From NCBI GenBank assembly GCA_031550085.1, contig JAVBOY010000012.1, positions 62,001-126,000 of the forward strand: a stretch of DNA of 64,000 nt, in the 5' to 3' direction. Below are positions 15,433 through 23,697 of the stretch, in pieces. A program made the position numbers and the translations under genes. The notes under the pieces were generated by a model. The model saw nothing but the letters and a program-made list of their open reading frames with translations. It did no database searches and was not told the origin of the DNA. Origin of the DNA: UBA4417 sp031550085 (lineage in GTDB: Bacteria > Bacteroidota > Bacteroidia > Bacteroidales > UBA4417). The number at the start of each line of letters is the position of its first letter. Positions within the stretch are counted from its first letter, which is position 1.

Positions 15433-16728
15433 ATGAAAACAAAAAACGGTTTTAAATCTTTCCCCCGCAACTACTGGGTGGTCATCCTGATGGAATTTTT
15501 TGAGCGCGGTTCCTATTACGGCCTGGTTTCCATCCTTTCGGTCTATCTGGTCAGCGATCCGGCCAGCGGCGGGATGGGCATTTCGCGCGAAAGCGCCGGA
15601 CTCATCAGCAGCGTGACCAAGCCCCTGTTGTACCTGATTCCCATTCTTTCGGGCGCCATTGCCGACCGGTACGGCTACCGCAAAATGCTGATGTGGGCCT
15701 TTGTGATTATGAGCCTGGGCTATTACCTGTCGGGACTCTGCACCAGCTACCAGACTATTTTTGCCAGCCTGATCGTGATGAACATCGGCTCCGGCCTCTT
15801 CAAGCCGCTGATTTCCGGAACCATTGCCCGTTCCACGAACCCCGGGAATTCCACGCTGGGCTTCGGCATCTTTTACTGGGCCATCAACCTGGGCGCCTTT
15901 ATCTTTCCGCTTATCCTGGTTCCCATGCTGAAAGAAATCTCGTACAGCTACGTCTTCTTTATGGCGGCCATCGTCACCGGCTCCCTCCTGCTGCTTAATA
16001 TTTTCCTGTACAAAGAGCCCCAACGCCCCCAAAGCACCAAATCGCTGGGCGAAGTATTGCTCGGCGCCCTGATGGTGCTCAAAGACTTCCGCTTTGTGCT
16101 GATGATTGTAATCTATTCCCTCTTTTGGATTATGTATTTCCAAATGTACGACGCCGTACTCTGGTATGTAAAAGATTATGTGGATGCCGCGCCCTTGAAT
16201 GCGGCGGTCAACCGTTTTCTGGGAATCTTTGTCGCCCATCCCCAATGGAAATTCGACGTCGAGCATGTCACCGTGCTCAATGCCGGCGCCATCATCTGCC
16301 TCCAGTTCCTCGTGTCCGCCATTGTCAAAAATTTCAAAGCCCTGCCCACCATGATTGTGGGGTTGGCTTTCGGTTCTCTGGGCATGGCCTGCCTGGCGAT
16401 TTCCCCCAGTATTTGGGTACTGATTGGCGGGCTGGTGGTTTTTACCCTGGGTGAAATGACGGCCCACCCCAAGTTTATGGCTTATGTGGGCGACATTGCC
16501 CCCGAAGATAAAAAAGCCCTCTACCTCGGCTATTCCTTTTTGTACGGCGTGATCGGAAGCGGGGTCGGAGGCATTCTGGGCGCCCATTTATACGTCCGCC
16601 TGATCGACCAGTTGCACCGCCCCGACTTGTTCTGGCTGTTCTTTGCCGGCATCGGCATCCTCACCATTATCGGCCTGCTGCTATACAATCAATTTCTGGT
16701 GAAAAAGACTGTAAACGGGGCTCCTTAA
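15433..16728 (+). CDS. POT-family (proton-dependent oligopeptide) MFS transporter
   Basis: A 431-residue inner-membrane transporter with about 12 hydrophobic segments, probably a proton-coupled peptide importer. Near the start it reads MEFFERGSYYGLVSILSVYL, matching the POT signature E-x-x-x-R-x-x-Y-Y-G. The loop ILSGAIADRYGYRKML is the MFS motif between helices 2 and 3, and SGLFKPLISGTIARS matches the POT block GLFKPNISG. A central insertion (about 235-275, VKDYVDAAPLNAAVNRF...) is unusual, so substrate assignment is uncertain. It is flanked on both sides by repeat-mosaic spacers, and no operon partner is visible. Both convergent and divergent neighbours are distant. Confidence 0.85.
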   Translation: MKTKNGFKSFPRNYWVVILMEFFERGSYYGLVSILSVYLVSDPASGGMGISRESAGLISSVTKPLLYLIPILSGAIADRYGYRKMLMWAFVIMSLGYYLSGLCTSYQTIFASLIVMNIGSGLFKPLISGTIARSTNPGNSTLGFGIFYWAINLGAFIFPLILVPMLKEISYSYVFFMAAIVTGSLLLLNIFLYKEPQRPQSTKSLGEVLLGALMVLKDFRFVLMIVIYSLFWIMYFQMYDAVLWYVKDYVDAAPLNAAVNRFLGIFVAHPQWKFDVEHVTVLNAGAIICLQFLVSAIVKNFKALPTMIVGLAFGSLGMACLAISPSIWVLIGGLVVFTLGEMTAHPKFMAYVGDIAPEDKKALYLGYSFLYGVIGSGVGGILGAHLYVRLIDQLHRPDLFWLFFAGIGILTIIGLLLYNQFLVKKTVNGAP

Positions 16729-17463
16729 TGCAGAAAGGAAAAAGCTTTTTAATTGAAAATGGAGAATTGAAAATAGGTTTTGTTATGGGTAACGAGTAAA
16801 CAAGTTTTAATTGCAGAAAGCAGAAAGGGAAAAGCAGAAGGCATTTCAATTGAAAATTGAGAGTTGAAAATTGAAAACGATTTATTAGTTCATGGTTAAC
16901 GGGTTAACAACGAACCTCTGTGTGACTCTGTGAATTCTCGGTGACCTCTGTGTAACTTTTTTAGCAGAAGGCAGAAAGCATTTCAATTGAAAATGGAGAG
17001 TTGAAAATTGAAAACGATTTATTAGTTCATGGTCAATGGGTTTACAACGAACCTCTGTGTAACTCTGTGAATTCTCGGTGATCTCTGTGTAACTTTTTTA
17101 GCAGAAAGCGGAAAGAATTACGAATTAAAAATTACGAATGAGTTTTTCAAGTGACGGGTGGTCATGCAGAAAGCAAAAAGCAGAACGAGGAAACAAAAAA
17201 CGAACAACAAACCCTAACTTAATAAACGATTCAACAGTTCAACAAGCAACAATAAATCCCGGGTCATTTCGACTGAAGCGAAACGGAAAAATCCCTTTCC
17301 CCCTTAAATTTAAGAATGAAGGATTAAAAGTGAAAAATTGAATTCCATCAATAAACAATTCAACAACTCAACAACTCAACGATTCAACAATTCAACAAAC
17401 TACTCACCCTTCACTGTTCACATTTCACTATGAAACCCTGCACCATTTACCTCCTGAAAAAAC
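16729..17463. repeat. Large repeat-mosaic spacer
   Basis: About 735 nt without a credible gene. The spacer is made almost wholly of the dispersed modules: AATTGAAAATGGAGAATTGA, GTAACGAGTAAACAAGTTTT, GCAGAAAGCAGAAAGGG, CCTCTGTGTAACTCTGTG, TCATTTCGACTGAAGCGAAA (17264-17283), AACAATTCAACAACTCAACG and ACCCTTCACTGTTCACATT. A 67-codon frame inside it (17138-17341) is made only of these words. Confidence 0.75.
16841..17114. repeat. 137-bp tandem duplication of spacer modules
   Basis: Copy 1 at 16841-16977 and copy 2 at 16978-17114 are collinear over their whole length with a few substitutions. Each contains, in order, an AATTGAAAAT module, GATTTATTAGTTCATGGT, ACAACGAACCTCTGTGTG(A), a GTGAATTCTCGGTGA word and TTTTTTAGCAGAA. 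This shows that whole strings of modules can be duplicated as one block. Confidence 0.8.
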
Positions 17464-17502
17464 CAAATCCCCGGCCGCAATTCCATCGCAGCAGGGGATT
17501 TG
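17464..17502 (-). terminator. Intrinsic terminator of the 104-residue protein gene
   Basis: On the minus strand a 9-bp stem CAAATCCCC/GGGGATTTG encloses a 21-nt loop and is followed directly by GTTTTTT. It starts 21 nt past the stop codon. Confidence 0.75.
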
Positions 17503-17523
17503 TTAGCCGGAGACATTTCAGGG

Positions 17524-17838
17524 CTATCTCTTGTCTGTAATACCAAACTCTTTCCACTCCGTTTGAGGGATATCGAGTTTGATGATTTTGCGCGCTTCGG
17601 CCGTTTTCAGCCACAGTTCATCCATCTTTTTGACCAGTTCGTCGGTCTTCGATTTCAATTTGGCTTTCAGCGCTTCCTGTTCGTTGTTAAGCAGCGTGCA
17701 TGCCTCGACATCCTGCTGCATTTTCGTTGTAAAAGCAGCCGTAATGCCCCGTTTTGCCAAAGCGGCAGCGTGGGCCTGAATTCCCGCTACCATCACCGTG
17801 GCTTCGGATATTTTTTGAGCATAAGATTGGGTCGCCAT
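17524..17838 (-). CDS. Small helical protein of unknown function
   Basis: I do not recognise a named family. The 104-residue product has no signal peptide and is predicted mostly helical. Residues about 50-85 (LLNNEQEALKAKLKSKTDELVKKMDEL) look like a coiled coil, and a basic segment (AEARKIIKLDIPQTEW) ends the protein. The coding sequence has its own strong terminator, which supports it being real. It lies next to the minisatellite at 17961 and reads away from it. A cytoplasmic structural or regulatory role would be a guess. Confidence 0.7.
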   Translation of the reverse strand: MATQSYAQKISEATVMVAGIQAHAAALAKRGITAAFTTKMQQDVEACTLLNNEQEALKAKLKSKTDELVKKMDELWLKTAEARKIIKLDIPQTEWKEFGITDKR

Positions 17839-17960
17839 ATAATCGGATTTTTAGTTGAAAAATGGGTAACAAAAAGTTTTTTAAAATACACATATAGAAA
17901 CATCCGTTTTAAGAAAATGATTGCTTGTTTCGATGAAATATTCTTTAAAAAAAATGAAAA

Positions 17961-18408
17961 GGCAGCTTCCCGGAACAAAAGGTAGCTTCCCGGAATGAAA
18001 AGGCAGCTTCCCGGAGCAAAAGGCAGCTTCCCGGAACAAAAAGGCAGCTTCCCGGAACGAAAAGGCAGCTTCCCGGAGCAAAAGGCAGCTTCCCGGAACA
18101 AAAAGGCAGCTTCCCGGAGCAAAAGGCAGCTTCCCGGAACAAAAAGGCAGCTTCCCGGAATGAAAATGCAGCTTCCCGAAACGAAAAGGCAGCTTCCCGA
18201 AATGAAAAGGCAGCTTCCCGGAGCAAAAGGCAGCTTCCCGAAACGAAAAGGCAGCTTCCCGGAATGAAAAGGAAGCTTCCCGGAGCAAAAGGCAGCTTCC
18301 CAAAACGAAAAGGCAGCTTCCCGGAATGAAAAGGCAGCTTCCCGGAATGAAAAGGCAGCTTCCCGGAACGAAAATGCAGCTTCCCGAAATGAAAATGCAG
18401 CTTCCCGA
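17961..18408. repeat. Minisatellite: about 22 units of 20-21 bp
   Basis: Head-to-tail units of the form GGCAGCTTCCCGGAACAAAA, with variants at the end of the unit (GGAGC, GGAATG, GAAACG) and a length of 20 or 21 bp. The core TTCCCGGAA is a near-palindrome. Because 20- and 21-bp units alternate, the reading frame shifts throughout, and long frames on either strand (up to 228 codons) are artefacts. The whole 17839-18596 spacer contains nothing else except the SIR2 promoter at its right end. Confidence 0.93.
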
Positions 18409-18487
18409 AGTTGGAGTAAATTTATATCCGGATAAGTATGATCAATAAAGTTGTAATAATTTCCATTGATATATTTCAAAATAGTTT

Positions 18488-18514
18488 TTTGTAAAATAGC
18501 TTTTAGTAATTTTG
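18488..18514 (+). promoter_or_regulatory. Possible promoter of the SIR2-TPR gene
   Basis: TAATTTTG (18507-18514) is a full -7 match, and TTTG (18488-18491) lies 15 nt upstream, slightly closer than usual. The SIR2-TPR ATG is 83 nt downstream. Confidence 0.4.
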
Positions 18515-18596
18515 AAAGTCATACCGTAGCGATTGGGCTTTTCAAAAGAAAGAAATAATAGAACGCCTCACGGTAACAAATAAATGATTTTTCAAA

Positions 18597-20993
18597 ATGG
18601 AAAGTGTAAAAAGACTAAACGGATTAGCAACGGCGATCAAAGAAAATAACCTGGTGCTTTTTGTAGGGGCTGGATTATCAAGCGGATTTGAAGGTAAAAA
18701 AGGACCGCTTGGAACCTGGAAGAATTTGGTAAAACAAATGATTGAAAATGATGAAAATTTGGCATGCCTCAAGCCGCTTGTGGCAGAGTATGAGCCGATT
18801 GATTTATTGGACTTGATCGAGAAAAAAGGCGATAAAACAAAACACAAGGCGATTGAATTTACCAAAGATTTTTTCCATTTGCCGGCGGATAAAAACGACT
18901 ATAATTTACACAAAAAATTATGCCGTTTATCGCATAAAATTATTACCACCAATTACGACAATGCTTTTGAAAGAGCGGACGAAGACTTTACCACAAAAAC
19001 CGCTGCAATTGGGAAAAACTATGAATTAAGCGGTTTACATAAAGCGAGTGAAAAAACCTTGCTAAAACTGCACGGCTGCATTACTGACGGTGATACAATG
19101 GTCTTGTTTCCCTCAAGCTACACCAATTTATATAACAGTAACAACGAAGACGCCGAACGAATCTTGTTTTACCTGCAAAGTTTAATTGTCAACAAAACGA
19201 TTTTGTTTATCGGTTGTGGAATGGGCGATGTTCAGATAAAAAATATCTTTTCAAAAGTGCGGCATTTATTGGGAAAACACACTACTCAAACGCATTATAT
19301 TCTGGCTAAAGAAACAAAATTAGACAGTAAATTAGATGTAGAAAACAGAGAAAAGGAGGGTGGTTTTTTGGAGCTAATTTCCATTAAGGATTATTCCGAA
19401 ATAGAAAGTATTATTGACGAACTCTTAAAAATAAAAGAGGAAAAAGACGAAAATAAAATGGATTATGAAAAGCAACTAAAAAAATTACAGGAGAAATTGG
19501 AAAATACTACGGACACAATGAAAACATCATCCATAAAATACGAAATAAAAGGTATTGAATTTTGTCAGTTGGGTAAATATGATAGAGGTTTGGAGTTTTT
19601 TGAAATTGCCACTGAATTTGATACCGAGAATGATAGTGTTTTTTACAATTGGGGAACTGCTTTAGGTAGTTTAGCGAATACCAAGAAGGGAAAGGAAGCC
19701 GAAGATTTATTCAACCAGGCTTTTGAGAAATATCAAAAGGCGGTTGAGATTAAACCGGACTATCATGAAGCGTTTTACAATTGGGGAAATTTTTTAGGGA
19801 ACTTAGCAAATACCAAGGAGGGACAGGAAGCCGAAGATTTATGTAAGTTGGCTTTTGAGAAATATCGAAAGGCGGTCGAGATTAAACCGGACTATCATGA
19901 AGCGTTTAACAATTGGGGAAATGATTTAGGAAAATTAGCGAATACCAAGGGGGGGGCGGAAGCCAAGGATTTATTCAAGCAGGCTCTTGACAAATATCAA
20001 AAGGCGGTTGAGATTAAACCGGATAAACATGAGGCATTTTGCAATTGGGGAACTTATTTAGGAACCTTAGCGAATACTAAAACGGGACAGGAAGCTGAAG
20101 ATTTATACCAGTTGGCTTTTGACAAATATCAAAAGGCGGTCGAGATTAAACCGGACTATCATGAAGCGTTTAACAATTGGGGAACTGATTTAGGAAACTT
20201 AGCGAAAACCAAGGACGGACAGGAAGCCGAAGATTTATTCCATCAGGCTACTGACAAATATCAAAAGGCGGTCGAGATAAAACCGGACTTTTATGTAGCG
20301 TTTAACAATTGGGGAGCTTATTTAGGAAATTTAGCGAAAACCAAGGACGGACAGGAAGCCGAAGATTTATACCAGTTGGCTTTTGACAAATATCAAAAGG
20401 CGGTCGAGATAAAACCGGACTATCATGAAGCGTTTTACAATTGGGGAGTCGCTTTAGGAATCTTAGCGAATACCAAGGAGGGACAGGAAGCTGAAGATTT
20501 ATTCAAGAAGGCTATTGAAAAATATCAAAAAGCGGCTGAGATTAAACCGGACTTTTATGAAGCGTTTAACAATTGGGGAGCTTATTTAGGAAATTTAGCG
20601 AAAACCAAGGACGGACAGGAAGCCGAAGATTTATACCAGTTGGCTTTTGACAAATATCAAAAGGCGGTCGAGATAAAACCGGACTTTTATGAAGCATTTA
20701 ACAATTGGGGAACTGGTTTGATAAATTTAGCAAAAACAAAGAAGGGTAAGGAAGCTGAAGATTTATACCAGTTGGCTTTTGAAAAATGTCGAAAAACGGT
20801 TGATTTAGGTGGCCATTCTTATAACTTGGCTTGTTGCCATGCGTTAAGAGGTACAAAGGAAGAGGCGTTAAAATATTTAACGCAATGTTTGGAACGAAAA
20901 GAAATAAGTCCGGATTTTGTTTTAGAAGACGAGGATTGGAAAGCGTATTGGTCAGACAAGGATTTTACTGATTTGATACATAGATTCAAATAA
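18597..20993 (+). CDS. SIR2-like NADase domain fused to nine TPR-type repeats
   Basis: A 798-residue cytoplasmic protein. Residues about 15-280 form a SIR2-like domain with the NAD-site motifs intact: VGAGLSSG (23-30), TTNYDN (117-122, with Asn119), KLHG (157-160, with His159) and GCGMGD (206-211). In studied defence sirtuins the Asn and His are needed for NAD+ hydrolysis. A charged linker (about 285-330) leads to nine 44-residue repeats (335-730) of pattern KYQKAVEIKPDYHEAFNNWG...AEDL, then a TPR-like cap ending EDWKAYWSDKDFTDLIHRFK. This resembles NAD-depleting anti-phage sirtuins, with the TPR part as a possible sensor, but no phage trigger or partner is proven. The next gene starts 5 bp after the stop. 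Confidence 0.85.
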   Translation: MESVKRLNGLATAIKENNLVLFVGAGLSSGFEGKKGPLGTWKNLVKQMIENDENLACLKPLVAEYEPIDLLDLIEKKGDKTKHKAIEFTKDFFHLPADKNDYNLHKKLCRLSHKIITTNYDNAFERADEDFTTKTAAIGKNYELSGLHKASEKTLLKLHGCITDGDTMVLFPSSYTNLYNSNNEDAERILFYLQSLIVNKTILFIGCGMGDVQIKNIFSKVRHLLGKHTTQTHYILAKETKLDSKLDVENREKEGGFLELISIKDYSEIESIIDELLKIKEEKDENKMDYEKQLKKLQEKLENTTDTMKTSSIKYEIKGIEFCQLGKYDRGLEFFEIATEFDTENDSVFYNWGTALGSLANTKKGKEAEDLFNQAFEKYQKAVEIKPDYHEAFYNWGNFLGNLANTKEGQEAEDLCKLAFEKYRKAVEIKPDYHEAFNNWGNDLGKLANTKGGAEAKDLFKQALDKYQKAVEIKPDKHEAFCNWGTYLGTLANTKTGQEAEDLYQLAFDKYQKAVEIKPDYHEAFNNWGTDLGNLAKTKDGQEAEDLFHQATDKYQKAVEIKPDFYVAFNNWGAYLGNLAKTKDGQEAEDLYQLAFDKYQKAVEIKPDYHEAFYNWGVALGILANTKEGQEAEDLFKKAIEKYQKAAEIKPDFYEAFNNWGAYLGNLAKTKDGQEAEDLYQLAFDKYQKAVEIKPDFYEAFNNWGTGLINLAKTKKGKEAEDLYQLAFEKCRKTVDLGGHSYNLACCHALRGTKEEALKYLTQCLERKEISPDFVLEDEDWKAYWSDKDFTDLIHRFK
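19599..20786. repeat. Nine 132-bp coding repeats in the SIR2-TPR gene
   Basis: In-frame units of 132 bp (44 codons) encode the TPR-like array. Several interior units share long identical stretches such as AAATATCAAAAGGCGGTCGA, which suggests recent duplication or conversion and possible copy-number change. Confidence 0.85.
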
Positions 20994-20998
20994 CTATT

Positions 20999-22198
20999 GT
21001 GAAGACCCTAAGTATTATTCCATTGCTTTTAATGGCGAGTTTGGTTTTCGGACAGAGAAGCAACACGGCGTTCGACATGGACGCCAATGATTTGCATCGA
21101 TTCTCGAGACAAGATTTCATTGAAAATAACCTTACGGAAATAGCAGCCTATTCTTATTATGTAAACAAAAAGGGAAAACTGAAAAATGATAGCTTATTAC
21201 TTTACAGGCAGCAATTTGATCTTGCAAAGAACAAACTTTTTGGCCTGAATGTTAGCACGGTATACCAATCCCATGGGCCTTCCTTTTTGACCTGGGATGA
21301 ATATGAAACCTACTTTAATAATAACGGACAGGTAGTGAAAGATATCAGCCGGCCGAAGGATATTGAAAAAAAAGTTGAGGATGGGTTTACAGGTTACAAA
21401 ATTATGACGAACGAGATCGAATATGAGTATGACAATCTGAACAGGGAAATAAAACAAATTTGCAAACGAATTGACCAATCTTATTCAATTTCAAACGGCA
21501 CAAAAGATACCCTTCTTTACTTACACAGCATTTATAGCCCTCGAATTGACGAATATATCTACAATTCAGACAATCAAAAAATCAAATGGTATCATACTGT
21601 TGATAGCACCAGATATTTGAAAACGAAAAGTTATAACCCGGATAAAGATCCAAATGCCGTCCGGTGTGCCTATTGTGATTCAAAATATTTACATGCTGAA
21701 TGGAAATACGATTCAGACAAGAAATTGATAGAATCGGTTTCGTATACAACTGAAAACCGGATTCATACAAAACGGAATTATTTTTACGATACCCAACAAC
21801 GGCTGGTCAGACAAATCGATTCCACCGGCTGGTATATTACGACGATCAAACCTTATTGTGAATTGATCACTACTTTTGACTATTCGGACACCGGAAAAAT
21901 TGTCACGAAAATCAGTAATACCGGAGAAAGATCGGCTTCTTCAATTCCTAAAATCGTTTCCTATTATGACACCGAAGACCGGCTTATTAAACGATGTTAT
22001 AACGATGAGAAAACGGAGGATTGCACAACCCATTCATTTTTTTACGACAACAAAAAATTGATCAAAGAAGAAACTACGCTGAGTAATGGCGATGTTCTTC
22101 TTACAGAATACGACTATAATCAAAGAGGACTCTTGAAAGAAGAAAGAATAAGGAGAAATCAAAAGTTAACACGGCTAATACGCTACTATTATAAATAA
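20999..22198 (+). CDS. Secreted protein with YD-like repeats, SIR2-TPR operon partner
   Basis: A 399-residue exported protein of unknown function. The start is a GTG at 20999, 5 bp after the SIR2-TPR stop. It is chosen because the signal peptide follows at once (MKTLSIIPLLLMASLVFG, cleavage before QRSNT); a later ATG would cut the signal in half. The mature part contains repeated beta motifs of the form YEYDNLNREIKQI, YNSDNQKIKWY, FYDTQQRLVRQID, YYDTEDRLIKRCYN and EYDYNQRGLLKEE, typical of YD/RHS-like strands but without an RHS toxin core. There is no lipobox Cys. Translation is probably coupled to the upstream gene. Whether it functions with the SIR2 protein is unknown. Confidence 0.75.
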   Translation: MKTLSIIPLLLMASLVFGQRSNTAFDMDANDLHRFSRQDFIENNLTEIAAYSYYVNKKGKLKNDSLLLYRQQFDLAKNKLFGLNVSTVYQSHGPSFLTWDEYETYFNNNGQVVKDISRPKDIEKKVEDGFTGYKIMTNEIEYEYDNLNREIKQICKRIDQSYSISNGTKDTLLYLHSIYSPRIDEYIYNSDNQKIKWYHTVDSTRYLKTKSYNPDKDPNAVRCAYCDSKYLHAEWKYDSDKKLIESVSYTTENRIHTKRNYFYDTQQRLVRQIDSTGWYITTIKPYCELITTFDYSDTGKIVTKISNTGERSASSIPKIVSYYDTEDRLIKRCYNDEKTEDCTTHSFFYDNKKLIKEETTLSNGDVLLTEYDYNQRGLLKEERIRRNQKLTRLIRYYYK

Positions 22199-22325
22199 AA
22201 ACTTATTCTGCTACCAAACGGGCTGAAGTAGTTAATTATAGCTCGTTAGTTGAATCGCAAGCCGCCTCAGGCGCGTTGACAGTAATTAGCCGAAGCGGAA
22301 GTGATGAAAGAAATTGAAGAAATAC

Positions 22326-22829
22326 ATGAAAAATCAAAATGCTACGGACAGGGTGGAAATTTTAGACAAAGCGGACAAGTTGATTTCACAAGCGGAAAAA
22401 CTCATCCCGAAAATACTTGAACCGGATTTACCGCCGGCAAAGTTGAATCCGGATGTACCCGATTGGCATGACTTTGAGCATAAAATATGGAGATTCGGCA
22501 ACGACCTTCGGCTATTGATTAAGGAAAATCCGACACTAAAAAAGGAAGACGGACTTTTTCAGCGCATTTTGAAAATCTGCACAAATAGAAATGCCAAGCG
22601 TGGAAGACAATCATTTATGATGCTTTTCGAGTCGAAACAATATTCAAAGTTTGCGGCAGAATTGATCACTCAACTTGATGACGAGTTTGTGGATGGACAT
22701 GTCATTTGTGCGATACAGAAAATGCACGCGGCAGGATTTGACTGTGAGATAAAGCCGTTTACGGAACATAAGCACGCTTGGATTAGAAATGCGGCTAAAA
22801 AATATTTGAGTCAGAAAAACGATCATTAG
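22326..22829 (+). CDS. Unrecognised 167-residue cytoplasmic protein
   Basis: I do not recognise the family. From the ATG at 22326 the product begins MKNQNATDRVEILDKADKLI; a TTG four codons upstream is a weaker option. It has no signal or membrane segment. A conserved-looking middle (DFEHKIWRFGNDLRLLIKEN) and C-terminal block (HKHAWIRNAAKKYLSQKNDH) suggest an all-helical fold with an exposed basic end. It lies 127 nt after the secreted SIR2 neighbour and 13 nt before the KilA-N pseudogene, in an accessory region. Its base composition is similar to its neighbours. Confidence 0.65.
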   Translation: MKNQNATDRVEILDKADKLISQAEKLIPKILEPDLPPAKLNPDVPDWHDFEHKIWRFGNDLRLLIKENPTLKKEDGLFQRILKICTNRNAKRGRQSFMMLFESKQYSKFAAELITQLDDEFVDGHVICAIQKMHAAGFDCEIKPFTEHKHAWIRNAAKKYLSQKNDH

Positions 22830-22842
22830 ATATCGATAAATT

Positions 22843-23181
22843 ATGGCAAAGTCCGGCACAATCCGTGTATCCAATACGGAAATTACCGTAATTCAATAGA
22901 ACAACGAAGATTATATCTGCCTGACCGATATGGCGAAGGCGAAAGAAAGCGAGGCCTGTGCGGCGGATATCATCAAGAATTGGATACGGACCCGTACCCG
23001 TACCACTCTTGAATTCCTGGGGACTTGGGAAGAAATGTATAATCCGGATTTTAACGTGGTCGAATTTGACCACGTTAGAATGAAAGCCGGTCTGCCAAGT
23101 TTTGTATTAAGTGCAGGACAATGGGTTGAAAAAACCAATGCTGTTGATAAAACCACAGGGTGGTGGCATTTTTATTGTTAG
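22843..23181 (+). pseudogene. KilA-N domain protein, interrupted and truncated
   Basis: From the ATG at 22843 the frame reads MAKSGTIRVSNTEITVIQ, then TAG (22897-22899), then NNEDYICLTDMAK...NWIRTRTRTTLEFLGTWEEM...NVVEFDHVRMKAGL...LSAGQWVEKTNAV. This is the N-terminal half of a Bacteroidota KilA-N domain protein, a DNA-binding family frequent in phages and accessory islands. The usual continuation after EKTNA is missing. The frame instead enters the dispersed repeat at 23146 and stops at 23179-23181. A premature amber codon and loss of the C-terminal half mark it as dead. A short 5-bp-scale expansion (CGTACC repeated) also lies within WIRTRTRTT. Confidence 0.85.
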
Positions 23182-23591
23182 CCTCCCCCTCCAAAGGTTA
23201 GATTTCGCAGCTACGCTGCTTTGGGATCATAAGATTGGCCTTTTACAAAGATTCCGCGGCTACGCCGCTAAAAAGCAGATTGTAACAGAAGCCGGAGGTA
23301 GCAGAAGTGAAACAAACAATAAACCAATCGCCTTGTGGCGATATCTTGGTAGCAAAAAATGAAGTAAGCCGATAGAGCCACATCGTGGCGACATCTTTGT
23401 GAAGAAATAATTTAAATCGATAAAACCTCAGGGTGGTGACATTTTTTATTGTTTGCCTCCCCTCCAAAGGTTAGATTTCGCAGCTACGCTGCTTGGGGAT
23501 TACAAGATCGGACTTTTACAAAGATATCGCGGCTACACCGCTAAAAACAGATTGTAACAGAAGCCGAAGGTAGCAGAAGTAAAACAAACAA
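23146..23591. repeat. Pair of about 174-bp dispersed repeats with shared cores
   Basis: Copy 1 (23146-23319) and copy 2 (23419-23591) are collinear: GATAAAACC(A/T)CAGGGTGGTG, CCTCC..., CCAAAGGTTAGATTTCGCAG, CTACGCTGCT, GCGGCTACNCCGCTAAAAA, CAGATTGTAACAGAAGCCG and GTAGCAGAAGT. Between them lie two more relatives of the GTGGCGACATCTTTG core (about 23330-23360 and 23377-23410). The rest of the 516-nt spacer to 23697 is (AACAAACAACGAAT)-like simple sequence and the terminator at 23655. No gene is present. Confidence 0.85.
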
Positions 23592-23654
23592 CGAATAACA
23601 AACAACGAATAACGAATAACAAACAACAAATAAACAACGGCCGGGCATACAATG

Positions 23655-23688
23655 AAACACCCCCTTACCGGAAAGGAAGAGGGTGTTT
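23655..23688 (-). terminator. Hairpin after the SPFH/RHH operon
   Basis: AAACACCC (23655-23662) pairs with GGGTGTTT (23681-23688), 10 nt past the stop of the small RHH gene on the minus strand. The strands are A/T-rich at the outside, so it could work in either direction. Confidence 0.55.
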
Positions 23689-23697
23689 TTGCAGGGG

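Noticed and set aside
15340..16587. Long antisense frame (415 codons) over the POT transporter
   Set aside because: It is low-complexity (Gly/Gln/His-rich) and lies opposite a clear MFS gene with conserved motifs, so it is a shadow frame caused by the base composition of that gene.
17138..17341. 67-codon frame in the 16729-17463 spacer
   Set aside because: It is built only of dispersed repeat words and has no promoter or conservation signal.
17961..18408. CRISPR array
   Set aside because: Units are contiguous, 20-21 bp, with no unique spacers between them, and there is no cas gene nearby. A minisatellite.
17793..18479. Repeat protein frame (228 codons, FREAAFSF-type repeats) across the minisatellite
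   Set aside because: The array mixes 20- and 21-bp units, so frames change along it and both strands show similar long frames. It also overlaps the start of the real 104-residue gene. Not a protein.
22897..22899. Readthrough or recoding of the in-frame TAG in the KilA-N gene
   Set aside because: There is no sign of a pyrrolysine or other recoding system, the C-terminal half is also missing, and a dispersed repeat follows. Pseudogene is the simpler reading.
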